A model generated the notes under the pieces. It did no database searches, was not told the DNA's origin, and saw nothing but the letters and a program-made list of their open reading frames with translations. The position numbers and the translations under genes were made by a program. Below, in pieces: positions 27,607-36,631 of a stretch of 64,000 bases of DNA. This DNA is from Pseudomonas sp. R5(2019). Its GTDB lineage: Bacteria; Pseudomonadota; Gammaproteobacteria; Pseudomonadales; Pseudomonadaceae. Each line of letters opens with the position of its first letter. The stretch's first letter is position 1. The DNA lies in the NCBI RefSeq assembly GCF_009905435.1, contig NZ_JAAAMT010000004.1:62001-126000 (forward strand), given 5' to 3'.

Positions 27607-29223
27607 ATGCGTCGGTCACTGCCGAAAAAGACAAAGCATAAGCCAGGGGGCGGCCCGGCCTTTCGCGGTTACCTCAGACATAAGGCTCATGCTGCGTCGC
27701 TCGCCGACAGCTGCCGGACGCTCTCTGGTGCGCTTTACGCCGGGCGGGGGGTGGGAGAGCCCGGAGGGTGGCGTGCATCCCTGTGGATTGCCAGGAAGGC
27801 GCATGCGCTGGGGCTAATGGCCTGGCACGGTCGCAGGAGCCTCTTCCAGTCTGTACCGCTTGGCTCCGCCACCCCGCGGCCCAGGTCGGACGGTTGTCAG
27901 GCGATCGTCCAGGGCGACGGCTCGCAGTACGACCTGCTGCGCGATGATGAGCTGCTGGTTCGTTCACAACAAGCCAGCGTTGTGCTCGACAACGTGCCTC
28001 TGGTCTTCGTGGGCTACGGGATCGTCGCAGCGGCATACCAGTGGGACGATTACGCCGGGCTCGATGTCGTCGGCAAGGTGGTGGTCGTGCTGCCCAACGA
28101 TCCCGGGCGGAACAGCCCAAGGGGCGAGCGCTTCCAGGGTGAGCGAATGACCTACTACGGCCGCTGGGAATACAAGTATGAGGAGGCCGCTCGACAAGGC
28201 GCCGCTGGCGTGATCATCATCCACACTGATGAGCTGTTTGGCAGCGCCTTCCACCTGGTCCGGGACGAGATGCGCCGTCCGTTTCGTTTTCTTCCGGGTG
28301 CGGTGCGCAGTGGCCTGGCGTTCGAAGGGATTTGCAGCGAGCGCTTCGGACGGCAGTTGTTGTCCGCGACAGGCCTCGACCTCGATACCTTCCTGGCCGA
28401 CCCATGGCCGATGGCCAAGCGCGCGCGCTGGCTCGACGCCCGCCTGCACCTGAGCTTGGGTTTCGACATAAGGATCGGGCATTGCTGGAATGTGCTGGGC
28501 ATGAAGAAAGGCAGGCTCTTCCCCCGGCAATGTGTATTGCTGTGCGCGCACTGGGACCATCTCGGCAGGACTCCCGACAGGACGCAACCCCGTGGCTACT
28601 ATCCCGGCGCGGTTGACAACGCCGTCGGCGTCTCGGTGTTGCTCGAGCTGTCCAGGCGGCTGGCGAACGCGGCCCCGTTGCGCCGCACCGTGCTCATTGC
28701 CTGGACCACCGCGGAGGAGGTGGGCATGCTGGGATCCGCGCAGGTCGCACGGTTGATCGGCGAGACTGGCCTCGATGTGGTCGCGGCGCTCAATGTCGAT
28801 GGCTTCGTGCCTATTGGCAAGACCCGTGACCTGAGCCTGGTGGACGGTGATCAATCTGACCTGCCCAGTGCCTTCGTGCGGGCCGGCAAGCATCTCAACC
28901 GGCGCATCAGTCTCGATGATGCGCCTTGCGCCGGCTACTTCTACCGATCAGACCAGGCGAGCTTCGCCAAGATCAACATCCCCGCTGTACAGGTCACTAC
29001 CGGCAGCGATCTGAAAAGAGGGGGCATGGAGGAGGGCCTGAAGCGGCATGATTTCTACGACTCGAACATTTATCACAGCACGTCTGATACGTTCGACAGG
29101 TATTGGGACTTCGCCAGCATCTGCGCCGATATCGATGTGATTCATGAAACGTTACTCCTGCTGGCCGACTCGTCATTGCGTCCTGTACTGCGCTCGTTGC
29201 GCCGATCTACGGATGGCGACTGA
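27607..29223 (+). CDS. M28-family zinc peptidase with PA-type insertion, no signal peptide
   Basis: A 538-residue M28 metallopeptidase. Zinc and catalytic residues are all in place: LCAHWDHLG (His and Asp near 315-317), GAVDNAVG (Asp about 337), TTAEEVGMLGS (Glu-Glu about 369-370), NVDGF (Asp about 398) and IYHSTSDTF (His about 488). A PA-like insertion spans about residues 110-260 (VFVGYGIVAAAYQWDDYAG, GRWEYKYEEAARQGAAG). Most relatives are secreted, but the N-terminus here is MRRSLPKKTKHKPGGG with no hydrophobic core, so the enzyme should stay in the cytosol. GGGGAG precedes the ATG. In a cluster with a transporter and methyltransferase it could trim a peptide or an amide-bound precursor. 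Confidence 0.88.
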   Translation: MRRSLPKKTKHKPGGGPAFRGYLRHKAHAASLADSCRTLSGALYAGRGVGEPGGWRASLWIARKAHALGLMAWHGRRSLFQSVPLGSATPRPRSDGCQAIVQGDGSQYDLLRDDELLVRSQQASVVLDNVPLVFVGYGIVAAAYQWDDYAGLDVVGKVVVVLPNDPGRNSPRGERFQGERMTYYGRWEYKYEEAARQGAAGVIIIHTDELFGSAFHLVRDEMRRPFRFLPGAVRSGLAFEGICSERFGRQLLSATGLDLDTFLADPWPMAKRARWLDARLHLSLGFDIRIGHCWNVLGMKKGRLFPRQCVLLCAHWDHLGRTPDRTQPRGYYPGAVDNAVGVSVLLELSRRLANAAPLRRTVLIAWTTAEEVGMLGSAQVARLIGETGLDVVAALNVDGFVPIGKTRDLSLVDGDQSDLPSAFVRAGKHLNRRISLDDAPCAGYFYRSDQASFAKINIPAVQVTTGSDLKRGGMEEGLKRHDFYDSNIYHSTSDTFDRYWDFASICADIDVIHETLLLLADSSLRPVLRSLRRSTDGD

Positions 29224-29301
29224 CCAGTACTTACACGTCAGCGTCGTTCACGGGATGTGCCAAGTGGTGTTATCGCCTCGCCGCACCGCCGCGAAGCTTT
29301 T

Positions 29302-32300
29302 TTATTGCTCGCGCAACAACCGGCGAAACTCGTCCAGTGGCAGTGGCCGGCTGTGCAGGTAGCCTTGATACAGGTGACAGCCCAAGCCTTCCAGAAACTC
29401 CAGCTGCTCGTACAATTCAACCCCTTCGGCAATGACCGACAACTCCAGGCTGTGGGCCATGGCGACGATGGCGCGGACGATTTCGGCATCGTTGGGGTCT
29501 TGCGGAGCATCGCGTACAAACGACTGGTCGATCTTCAAGGCGTCCACCGGCAGGCGCTTGAGGTAGGTCAGAGACGAGTAGCCGGTACCGAAATCATCCA
29601 TGGCAAAGCACACGCCCAGGCTTCTCAGGCTGCGCATTTTGTCGATGGTGTCTTCCAGATTCTGGATCACGATGCCTTCGGTGATCTCCAGCTTGAGCAG
29701 TGAGCAGGGCAGCTGATAGTCCTTCAGGCTGCGCTCCACCCGCTCAATGAAGTCGTTCTGGCGAAACTGGCGCGGGCTGATGTTCACGCACAGGCTGAAG
29801 TCGTCGATGTCGATCAGGCCTTCATGCAGCAGCTGTGCGCAGGCACCGCAGGCTTCATCGAGGATCCAGCTACCGACTTCCAGAATCAGCCCGCTTTCCT
29901 CCAGTACCTGAATAAATAGCGCCGGCGGCTGATACCCCAGCTTCGGATGACGCCAGCGCAGCAATACCTCAGCACCCACAATACGGTCGTCGCGGGCGTC
30001 GACCTGGGGTTGGAAATGCAGGCTCAGCTCGCCGCGGGTCAGGGCCTGGCGCAGGTCGTTCTCCATTTGCAGGCGCTCGCTGGCGGCCTTTTGCATGGTG
30101 CTGTGGAACATCTGCGTGGTGTTGCGGCCCGAATCCTTGGCGCGGTAAAGCGCAATGTCGGCACGCTTGAGCAGGTCCGCCGGAGTCGAGCCATGGTCGG
30201 GAATCAGCGCCACACCGATGCTCGGGGTCACTTGCAGGCGCTGGCCGTCCAGCGACATGGGGTCGGCCAGTATCGAGCGCAACGTGTCCGCCAACTCGCG
30301 GACGCGGCGGGTGACCTCGCTGCGGCTGCCTTCCAGGCCGCTGAGCAGAACCACGAACTCGTCGCCGCCCAGGCGCGCCACGGTGTCTTCCATGCGCACG
30401 CTGGCTTCCAGCCGCGCGGTGATGATTTTCAGTACCGTGTCGCCGACCGGGTGGCCGAGCGAGTCGTTGATGTGCTTGAAGTGGTCCAGATCCAGGAACA
30501 GCAGCGCGCCGCGCAGGTTATGGCGCTTGAGCAGGGCGATCTGTTGGCTGAGGCGGTCCATCAGCAGCGCCCGGTTGGGCAGGTTGGTCAGCGGGTCGTG
30601 GTAGGCCAGGTGGCGGATCTGCGCCTGGGCGTTCTTCAGCTGGCTGACATCCCGGGCCGTCAGCAGCAGGCAAGGGGCCTCATTCAGGGTGATCGGCTCG
30701 ACCGAAACTTCCAGGGTGAGAATATCGCCGCGCTTGTTGTGGCCGATCATTTCTCGCGGGTGCACGCGGCCTTCTTCGCGGAAGTCATTGAGCAGCGTCT
30801 TGAGCTGCTTGTCGTCAGCCCACAGGCCGATCTGCCAGGCGGTGTGGCCAATGACATCCTCAGCGCGAAAACCGGTCAGGCGGCAAAAACCGTCGTTGAC
30901 TTCCAGGTAGCGGCCGCTGTCGCGCTCGCCGATGATGATGGCGTCGGGGCTGGAGTGAAAGGCCTTGGCGAACTTCTCTTCACTGGCCTTGAGGGCCGCT
31001 TCGGCACGCTGTTGTTGGGTGATGTCGCGTAGGGTGGTAACGCTGCAGGGCTGGTCATCGACCTTGATCAGGCGGCTGGAAATCACACAGGTGAGGCTCT
31101 GGCCGTTCTGGTGGTTGACGGTGACCGCCACGTTATTCAACGCCTGATCGCGGATTACCTGTTCGAAGCGCTGGACTCGCGGCGCCGAATCCGCCCAGAA
31201 ACCTAGCTGTTCGGCATTTTTGCCAATCAGTTCGTCGGCGTTCCAGCCAAAGGTCTGGGTAAAGGCCGGATTGATCTCGATGAATTGGCCGCTGTCCTGG
31301 CGGGTCACGCAAATCGGGTCGGGGCTGGCCTGGAACAGGCTGGCGAATTTCTCTTCGGAGCTGATCAGGCGCTGCTCGCGCTCCACCTGCTCGGTGATGT
31401 CGAGCAGGGTGCCGGCCATGCGCAGCGGCTGGCCCTTTTCGTCGCGGTACAAGCGGGCGCGGCTCTCGATAAAGCGCGAGGCGCCGTTTTCCAGCTGGAT
31501 GCGGTAGGTGATCTGATAATTGCCCGCGGGCCCTTCGCGCAGGCTGCGGTAGGCCTGGCGCGTGGAGCTGCGCTCGTCCTTCGGCACGCCTTCGAAGAAG
31601 GCCTCGAATTCCTCATGGAAGGCGACCGGCTCCAGCCCGTGCAACTGCGCCGCGCGGGCCGAGCCATAGAGCATGCCGCTGGGGATGTGCCAGTCCCAGG
31701 TCCCCAGTTGTGCCGAGTCCAGGGCCAGGTCCAGGCGCTCCTGGCTGTCTTTGAGTGCCTGTTCGGCGCGTCTGCGCTCAGTGGTGTCGATAAAGGTGCT
31801 GAGCAGGTAAGTGACGCCGTCCATCTCGATGTTCTGGGCGCAGAGGATGCCATCATGAATTTGGCCGTTGCTGGCCCGCAGCTGCACTTCCAGACTGGCC
31901 GGTTCCGTACCGCTGCGAGTGGCATCCAGCACCATCTGACGCTGTTGCGGGTCGACCCACAAGCCCAGCTCCAGGGTGGTCTTGTTGATGATCTGGTGGC
32001 CGGCCCAGCCGAGGATCTTCTCGAAGTGCTGGTTGACCTCGTAGATCAGGCCATCGTTGCGTCGGGTCAGCAGAATCACATTGGGGCTCAGGTGAAACAG
32101 CGTGGCGAAGCGTTTTTCCGAGTTGATCAACGCGGTTTCCCGTTCGCGCTGGCGGGTGATCTCGCGGATCACCCCGATCATCTGCGGTTTGCCGCGCTTG
32201 TCCTTGACCAGGCTGCCGTTGATTTCCAGCCAGTGCATGCTGCCATCGGGCCAGCGAATGCGGTGGCGCAGCGCTTGTTCGGCGGGTTCGCCATTGAGTA

Positions 32301-32586
32301 CTGCATGAAACGCCTGAATGGTCCGTCGGCGGTCTTCGGGCAGCAGCAGGTCGATGTATTCCAGATCGTTGGGCAGCGGGTGGTGCGGGTCGTAACCAAA
32401 CAGCGCCTGAGTGCCGCGTGACCAGCTGATCTGGCCACTTTCGATGTCCCAAAACCAGGCGCCCAGATTCGCGCCGTTCAGAGCAGCGAGCAGTTGTGGG
32501 GCGCTTTCCCAGGTTTGTTCCGATTCCTGGGGGTCTGCCGCATGAATTCGGGGCAGGCGCGGAAAGCCTTTTGCGGATTTGGGCAT
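29302..32586 (-). CDS. Multi-PAS diguanylate cyclase/phosphodiesterase (PAS x5-GGDEF-EAL)
   Basis: A cytosolic protein of 1094 residues with five consecutive PAS-like domains (about 25-145, 155-275, 280-405, 410-530, 535-655), then GGDEF (about 660-825) and EAL (about 835-1080). The GGDEF site is RLGGDEF near residue 740, intact. The EAL motif is EVLLRW, a variant often active, and ITEG, DDFGTGYSSLTYLKRLPVD and AEGVE catalytic regions are present. It probably makes or breaks cyclic-di-GMP according to signals sensed by the PAS domains; no membrane segment is seen. The start at 32586 (MPKSAKG) is preferred, with 32619 as an alternative 11 residues longer. It is convergent with the M28 gene and in line with the downstream LysR gene's orientation. 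Confidence 0.93.
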   Translation of the reverse strand: MPKSAKGFPRLPRIHAADPQESEQTWESAPQLLAALNGANLGAWFWDIESGQISWSRGTQALFGYDPHHPLPNDLEYIDLLLPEDRRRTIQAFHAVLNGEPAEQALRHRIRWPDGSMHWLEINGSLVKDKRGKPQMIGVIREITRQRERETALINSEKRFATLFHLSPNVILLTRRNDGLIYEVNQHFEKILGWAGHQIINKTTLELGLWVDPQQRQMVLDATRSGTEPASLEVQLRASNGQIHDGILCAQNIEMDGVTYLLSTFIDTTERRRAEQALKDSQERLDLALDSAQLGTWDWHIPSGMLYGSARAAQLHGLEPVAFHEEFEAFFEGVPKDERSSTRQAYRSLREGPAGNYQITYRIQLENGASRFIESRARLYRDEKGQPLRMAGTLLDITEQVEREQRLISSEEKFASLFQASPDPICVTRQDSGQFIEINPAFTQTFGWNADELIGKNAEQLGFWADSAPRVQRFEQVIRDQALNNVAVTVNHQNGQSLTCVISSRLIKVDDQPCSVTTLRDITQQQRAEAALKASEEKFAKAFHSSPDAIIIGERDSGRYLEVNDGFCRLTGFRAEDVIGHTAWQIGLWADDKQLKTLLNDFREEGRVHPREMIGHNKRGDILTLEVSVEPITLNEAPCLLLTARDVSQLKNAQAQIRHLAYHDPLTNLPNRALLMDRLSQQIALLKRHNLRGALLFLDLDHFKHINDSLGHPVGDTVLKIITARLEASVRMEDTVARLGGDEFVVLLSGLEGSRSEVTRRVRELADTLRSILADPMSLDGQRLQVTPSIGVALIPDHGSTPADLLKRADIALYRAKDSGRNTTQMFHSTMQKAASERLQMENDLRQALTRGELSLHFQPQVDARDDRIVGAEVLLRWRHPKLGYQPPALFIQVLEESGLILEVGSWILDEACGACAQLLHEGLIDIDDFSLCVNISPRQFRQNDFIERVERSLKDYQLPCSLLKLEITEGIVIQNLEDTIDKMRSLRSLGVCFAMDDFGTGYSSLTYLKRLPVDALKIDQSFVRDAPQDPNDAEIVRAIVAMAHSLELSVIAEGVELYEQLEFLEGLGCHLYQGYLHSRPLPLDEFRRLLREQ

Positions 32587-32656
32587 GAATACCAGACCTT
32601 TGGCGATTGGAGCTCCCATGAGACCGATCTGAAGCCGCAGGCCTGCCGCACAAGGC

Positions 32657-33535
32657 CTAAGCCTGCGTTTTATGCATATCCAGCAGTGACATGAACGCCC
32701 GTGCGGCGTTCGACAGCGTTCGCTCGGTATGCAGGATGTAGCCTAGCTGGCGTGACAGCTGTATGCCCGGCAATGGAATGCGGGTGACCTGTTCATCGAG
32801 CATAGTACGTGGGAGCACACTCCAGGCCAGTCCGATGGAAACCATCATCTTGATGGTCTCCAGGTAGTTGGTGCTCATGGCGATGTTCGGGGTCAGGCCC
32901 TGGGCCTCGAACAGTCGTTGCACGATGTGATGGGTGAAGGTGTTACCGCCGGGGAAAACCGCCGGATGGTGTGCAATGTCGCTCAGGCTGACGGCGGCCT
33001 GCAATGCCAGGCTGTGTTCGGGGGCGGTCACGAAATCCAGCGGATCCTCCCAGACCGGTACGGCCTTGACCAGTGCGTGTGGCTCGGGCGCCAGGGTAAT
33101 GACCGCCAGTTCCGCGCGGCCATGGAGGATTTCTTCGTAGGCGACTTCTGAATCCAGAAACTGGATATCCAGTGCGACTTCCGGGTATTGCCGGGTAAAA
33201 GTGCGCAGCAGCGGTGGCAGACGATGCAGGCCAATGTGATGGCTGGTGGCCAGAGTCAGCCGACCGCTGACCTGGCCGGTGAGGTTAGTCAGCGCCCGCC
33301 GCGTATCGTCCAGCACGTTCAAGATCTGATAGGCACGCGGCAGCAAGGCCCGCCCGGCCTCCGTCAGGCTGACTTCACGGCCGAGCCGGTCGAACAGGCG
33401 TACATTGAGTTGCTGCTCAAGGCCGGCGATGCGTTTGCTGATCGCCGGTTGCGTCAGGTGCAGGCGCTCGCCTGCACCGGAAAAACTGCCGGTTTCAGCA
33501 ATCGCGATAAAGGCATTGAGGTTGGCCAGGTCCAT
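32657..33535 (-). CDS. LysR-family regulator divergent from leuCD
   Basis: A 292-residue LysR regulator with the N-terminal winged helix (NLNAFIAIAETGSFSGAGERLHL, then QPAISKRIAGLEQQLNVRLFDR) and a complete effector domain. The start at 33535 has AGAGGA about 10 nt upstream and the usual MDLANLNAF beginning; the upstream in-frame ATG at 33625 would add 30 residues that overlap the intergenic control region. It is divergent from leuC with 131 bp between starts, an arrangement conserved in Pseudomonas, so it is probably the regulator of leuCD. The co-effector is not established by sequence. Confidence 0.93.
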   Translation of the reverse strand: MDLANLNAFIAIAETGSFSGAGERLHLTQPAISKRIAGLEQQLNVRLFDRLGREVSLTEAGRALLPRAYQILNVLDDTRRALTNLTGQVSGRLTLATSHHIGLHRLPPLLRTFTRQYPEVALDIQFLDSEVAYEEILHGRAELAVITLAPEPHALVKAVPVWEDPLDFVTAPEHSLALQAAVSLSDIAHHPAVFPGGNTFTHHIVQRLFEAQGLTPNIAMSTNYLETIKMMVSIGLAWSVLPRTMLDEQVTRIPLPGIQLSRQLGYILHTERTLSNAARAFMSLLDMHKTQA

Positions 33536-33666
33536 GGTTTTGGATTCCTCTTGGTTATCCAAAGCATAAAAATTATGAATTTGAGTTATTAAATCTAACC
33601 GCATAGCATCGTCCGTACAAGCCAAGGGGTTATTGGCATAGAAAGACGCTGATGAGGAACAGTCTG
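33536..33666. promoter_or_regulatory. leuC / LysR divergent control region
   Basis: The AT-rich stretch about 33564-33600 (AAAATTATGAATTTGAG then TTATTAAAT) contains ATAA/TTAT dyads and T-N11-A arrangements suited to LysR binding between two divergent starts. Promoters were not pinned. Confidence 0.45.
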
Positions 33667-35100
33667 ATGGCCGGCAAAACGCTCTACGACAAGCTCTGGG
33701 ATTCGCATTTGGTCAAGCAGCGCGACGATGGGTCGGCGCTGATCTATATCGATCGCCATATCATCCACGAAGTGACGTCGCCACAAGCCTTCGAAGGCCT
33801 GCGCCTGGCCGGCCGCAAGCCATGGCGCATCGATACGAACATTGCCACGCCTGATCACAACGTGCCGACCACGCCAGAGCGCAAGGGCGGGATCGACGCC
33901 ATCGTTGACCAGGTTTCGCGCCTGCAAGTACAGACGCTGGACGACAACTGCGACGAATACGGCATCACCGAGTTCAAGATGAATGATGTCCGTCAGGGCA
34001 TCGTTCACGTGATTGGCCCGGAGCAGGGCGCAACCTTGCCTGGCATGACCGTGGTCTGCGGCGACTCGCACACTTCCACCCACGGCGCCTTCGGTGCCTT
34101 GGCTCATGGCATCGGTACCTCGGAAGTCGAGCATGTGCTCGCCACCCAGTGCCTGGTCGCCAAGAAAATGAAAAACATGCAGGTGCTGGTCGAGGGCGAG
34201 CTGCCTTTCGGCGTCACCGCCAAAGACATCGTCCTGGCCGTGATCGGCCAGATCGGCACCGCTGGCGGTAACGGCCATGCCATCGAGTTCGCCGGCAGCG
34301 CCATCCGTGACCTGTCGATCGAAGGCCGCATGACCATCTGCAACATGGCGATCGAGGCGGGCGCGCGCGTCGGCCTGGTGGCCGCGGATAAAAAGACCGT
34401 CGAGTATGTCAAAGGTCGTCCGTTCGCACCTAAAGGCGCCGAATGGGACCTGGCGGTCGAAGCCTGGAAAGACCTGGTTTCCGACGCCGATGCCAAATTC
34501 GACACCGTGGTCGAGCTGGACGCTACCCAGATCAAGCCGCAAGTCAGCTGGGGCACCTCGCCGGAAATGGTACTGGCCGTTGACCAGTGCGTACCGGACC
34601 CGGCCCGCGAAGCTGATCTGGTCAAGCGCGGCTCGATCGAGCGCGCCCTGAAGTACATGGGCCTGACCGCTAACCAGGCGATCACCGATATCCAGCTGGA
34701 CCGCGTATTCATTGGCTCCTGCACCAACTCGCGAATCGAAGACCTGCGCGCTGCGGCAGAGATCGCGAAGGGCCGCAAGGTGGCCTCGACCGTCAAGCAA
34801 GCCATCGTGGTGCCGGGCTCGGGCCTGGTCAAAGAGCAGGCTGAAAAGGAAGGCCTGGACAAGATCTTTATCGAAGCCGGTTTTGAATGGCGCGAACCAG
34901 GCTGCTCCATGTGCCTGGCAATGAACCCGGACCGCCTGGAGTCGGGCGAGCATTGTGCCTCGACCTCCAACCGGAACTTCGAGGGGCGCCAGGGTGCTGG
35001 TGGTCGTACCCACCTGGTCAGCCCGGCCATGGCGGCCGCCGCAGCCGTATCGGGTCGTTTTGTCGATGTACGCGAGTTGATTCAAGGGAGCGCAGCATGA
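33667..35100 (+). CDS. leuC: 3-isopropylmalate dehydratase, large subunit
   Basis: A 477-residue aconitase-type large subunit. The 4Fe-4S cluster ligands are in [11 protein letters not shown] (about residue 353) and [12 protein letters not shown] (about 413 and 416). [26 protein letters not shown] and [10 protein letters not shown] are further signatures. It isomerises 2- to 3-isopropylmalate with LeuD in leucine synthesis. The ATG at 33667 follows GAGGAACAGTCTG; the ATG at 33652 would add five residues. Its stop overlaps the leuD start (ATGA), so the two subunits are translated together. The gene product length is as in other Pseudomonas. Confidence 0.97.
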   Translation: MAGKTLYDKLWDSHLVKQRDDGSALIYIDRHIIHEVTSPQAFEGLRLAGRKPWRIDTNIATPDHNVPTTPERKGGIDAIVDQVSRLQVQTLDDNCDEYGITEFKMNDVRQGIVHVIGPEQGATLPGMTVVCGDSHTSTHGAFGALAHGIGTSEVEHVLATQCLVAKKMKNMQVLVEGELPFGVTAKDIVLAVIGQIGTAGGNGHAIEFAGSAIRDLSIEGRMTICNMAIEAGARVGLVAADKKTVEYVKGRPFAPKGAEWDLAVEAWKDLVSDADAKFDTVVELDATQIKPQVSWGTSPEMVLAVDQCVPDPAREADLVKRGSIERALKYMGLTANQAITDIQLDRVFIGSCTNSRIEDLRAAAEIAKGRKVASTVKQAIVVPGSGLVKEQAEKEGLDKIFIEAGFEWREPGCSMCLAMNPDRLESGEHCASTSNRNFEGRQGAGGRTHLVSPAMAAAAAVSGRFVDVRELIQGSAA

Positions 35101-35738
35101 AAGCCTTTACCCAGCACACCGGCCTTGTTGCGCCATTGGATCGCGCCAACGTCGACACTGACCAGATCATTCCCAAGCAGTTCTTGAAGTCGATCAAGCG
35201 CACCGGCTTCGGTCCTAACCTGTTCGACGAATGGCGTTACCTGGACGTGGGCCAGCCCTACCAGGACAACTCCAAGCGCCCGCTGAACCAGGAATTCGTG
35301 CTCAACCACGCACGTTATCAAGGTGCCAGCGTGCTGCTGGCGCGGGAGAACTTCGGTTGCGGCTCCAGCCGCGAGCACGCGCCATGGGCGCTGGAAGAGT
35401 ACGGCTTTCGCAGCATCATCGCGCCGAGCTATGCCGACATCTTCTTCAACAACAGCTTCAAGAACGGCCTGTTGCCGATCATCTTGAGCGATGAGGAAGT
35501 CGATGAGCTGTTCAAGCAGGTAGAAGCGAACCCGGGCTATCAATTGAACATCGACCTGCAGGCCCAGACCGTGACCCGTCCAGACGGCAAGGTCCTGAGC
35601 TTTGAGATCGATGCGTTTCGCAAGCACTGCCTGCTCAACGGCCTGGACGACATCGGCCTGACCTTGCAGGACGGCGATGCTATCGCCAGTTTCGAAGCCA
35701 GGCACCGTGCCAGCCAGCCGTGGTTGTTCCGCGACTGA
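35097..35738 (+). CDS. leuD: 3-isopropylmalate dehydratase, small subunit
   Basis: A 213-residue swivelling-domain subunit. It opens [30 protein letters not shown] and has the conserved [20 protein letters not shown] that places substrate-binding Arg and Ser residues over the LeuC cluster. ATGA overlap with leuC fixes the start; a ribosome site AAGGGAG lies inside leuC. It completes the isopropylmalate isomerase. It is followed by one REP unit and a methyltransferase gene before leuB. Confidence 0.97.
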   Translation: MKAFTQHTGLVAPLDRANVDTDQIIPKQFLKSIKRTGFGPNLFDEWRYLDVGQPYQDNSKRPLNQEFVLNHARYQGASVLLARENFGCGSSREHAPWALEEYGFRSIIAPSYADIFFNNSFKNGLLPIILSDEEVDELFKQVEANPGYQLNIDLQAQTVTRPDGKVLSFEIDAFRKHCLLNGLDDIGLTLQDGDAIASFEARHRASQPWLFRD

Positions 35739-35775
35739 TGCAAAATCATCGCCGGCAAGCCGTGCCCCTACCGCC

Positions 35776-35799
35776 TGTAGGAGCCGGGCTTGCCCGCGA
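35776..35799 (+). repeat. Single REP unit between leuD and the methyltransferase
   Basis: Identical over 24 bases to the left unit of the pair at 8797-8820; no inverted partner is found nearby. It ends 14 bp before the methyltransferase ATG and so overlaps the mRNA leader. Confidence 0.8.
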
Positions 35800-35813
35800 A
35801 AAGGGAGCCACAC

Positions 35814-36578
35814 ATGACCACCAGCGTTCACACCGATGTCGTTCAACGCCAGTTCGGCGAGCAAGCCTCAGCCTACCTGAGCAGCACCGTACACGCACAA
35901 GGCACTGAGTTCGCACTGCTGCAGGCCGAGCTGGCCGGGCAGGGCGCGGCGCGGGTGCTGGACCTGGGCTGCGGCGCCGGCCATGTCAGCTTTCACGTGG
36001 CGCCGCTGGTCAAGCAAGTGGTGGCCTATGACCTGTCGCAGCAGATGCTCGATGTAGTCGCCTCGGCGGCTGTCGACAAGGGCCTGGGCAATGTCGTCAC
36101 CGTGCGTGGCGCCGCCGAACGGCTGCCGTTCGAAGACGGTGAATTCGACTTCGTCTTCAGCCGTTATTCGGCGCATCACTGGAGCGATCTGGGCCTGGCC
36201 CTGCGCGAAGTGCGGCGGGTGCTCAAGCCCGGCGGCGTCGCGGTCTTCATTGACGTGATGTCGCCCGGCAGCCCTTTGCTCGACACCTACCTGCAAAGCG
36301 TCGAAGTGTTGCGCGACACCAGTCACGTGCGTGATTACAGCGCCGGCGAGTGGCTGCGCCAGGTCAACGAGGCCGGTTTGCAGGTGCGCAGCCATACGCG
36401 TCAACGCCTGTTGCTGGAGTACAGCTCGTGGGTTGAGCGCATGCGCACACCAGAAGTGATGCGCGCTGCCATCCGCCAATTGCAGCAAGCCATGGGCGAA
36501 GAAGTGCGGCAGTATTACCAGATCGGCGAAGACGGCTCTTTCAGCACCGACGTGCTGGTGCTTTGGGCCCAGCGATAG
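35814..36578 (+). CDS. Class I SAM-dependent methyltransferase (UbiE-like) between leuD and leuB
   Basis: A 254-residue methyltransferase of the methyltransferase-11/UbiE type. Motif I is VLDLGCGAGHVSFHV (about residues 48-62), motif II includes AYDLSQQML, and FDFVFSRYSAHHW and VLKPGGVAVFIDV follow. The substrate domain is not diagnostic. The ATG at 35814 follows AAAAGGGAGCCAC; the in-frame codon at 35790 lies in the REP unit. The location between leuD and leuB recurs in Pseudomonas, so it is a core gene rather than a new arrival, but a direct link with leucine synthesis is unproven. Confidence 0.9.
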   Translation: MTTSVHTDVVQRQFGEQASAYLSSTVHAQGTEFALLQAELAGQGAARVLDLGCGAGHVSFHVAPLVKQVVAYDLSQQMLDVVASAAVDKGLGNVVTVRGAAERLPFEDGEFDFVFSRYSAHHWSDLGLALREVRRVLKPGGVAVFIDVMSPGSPLLDTYLQSVEVLRDTSHVRDYSAGEWLRQVNEAGLQVRSHTRQRLLLEYSSWVERMRTPEVMRAAIRQLQQAMGEEVRQYYQIGEDGSFSTDVLVLWAQR

Positions 36579-36631
36579 ACTTTACCCGGCGGGCCGTTGC
36601 GGCGCGCCGATCGAATTGAATAGAGGAAAGC

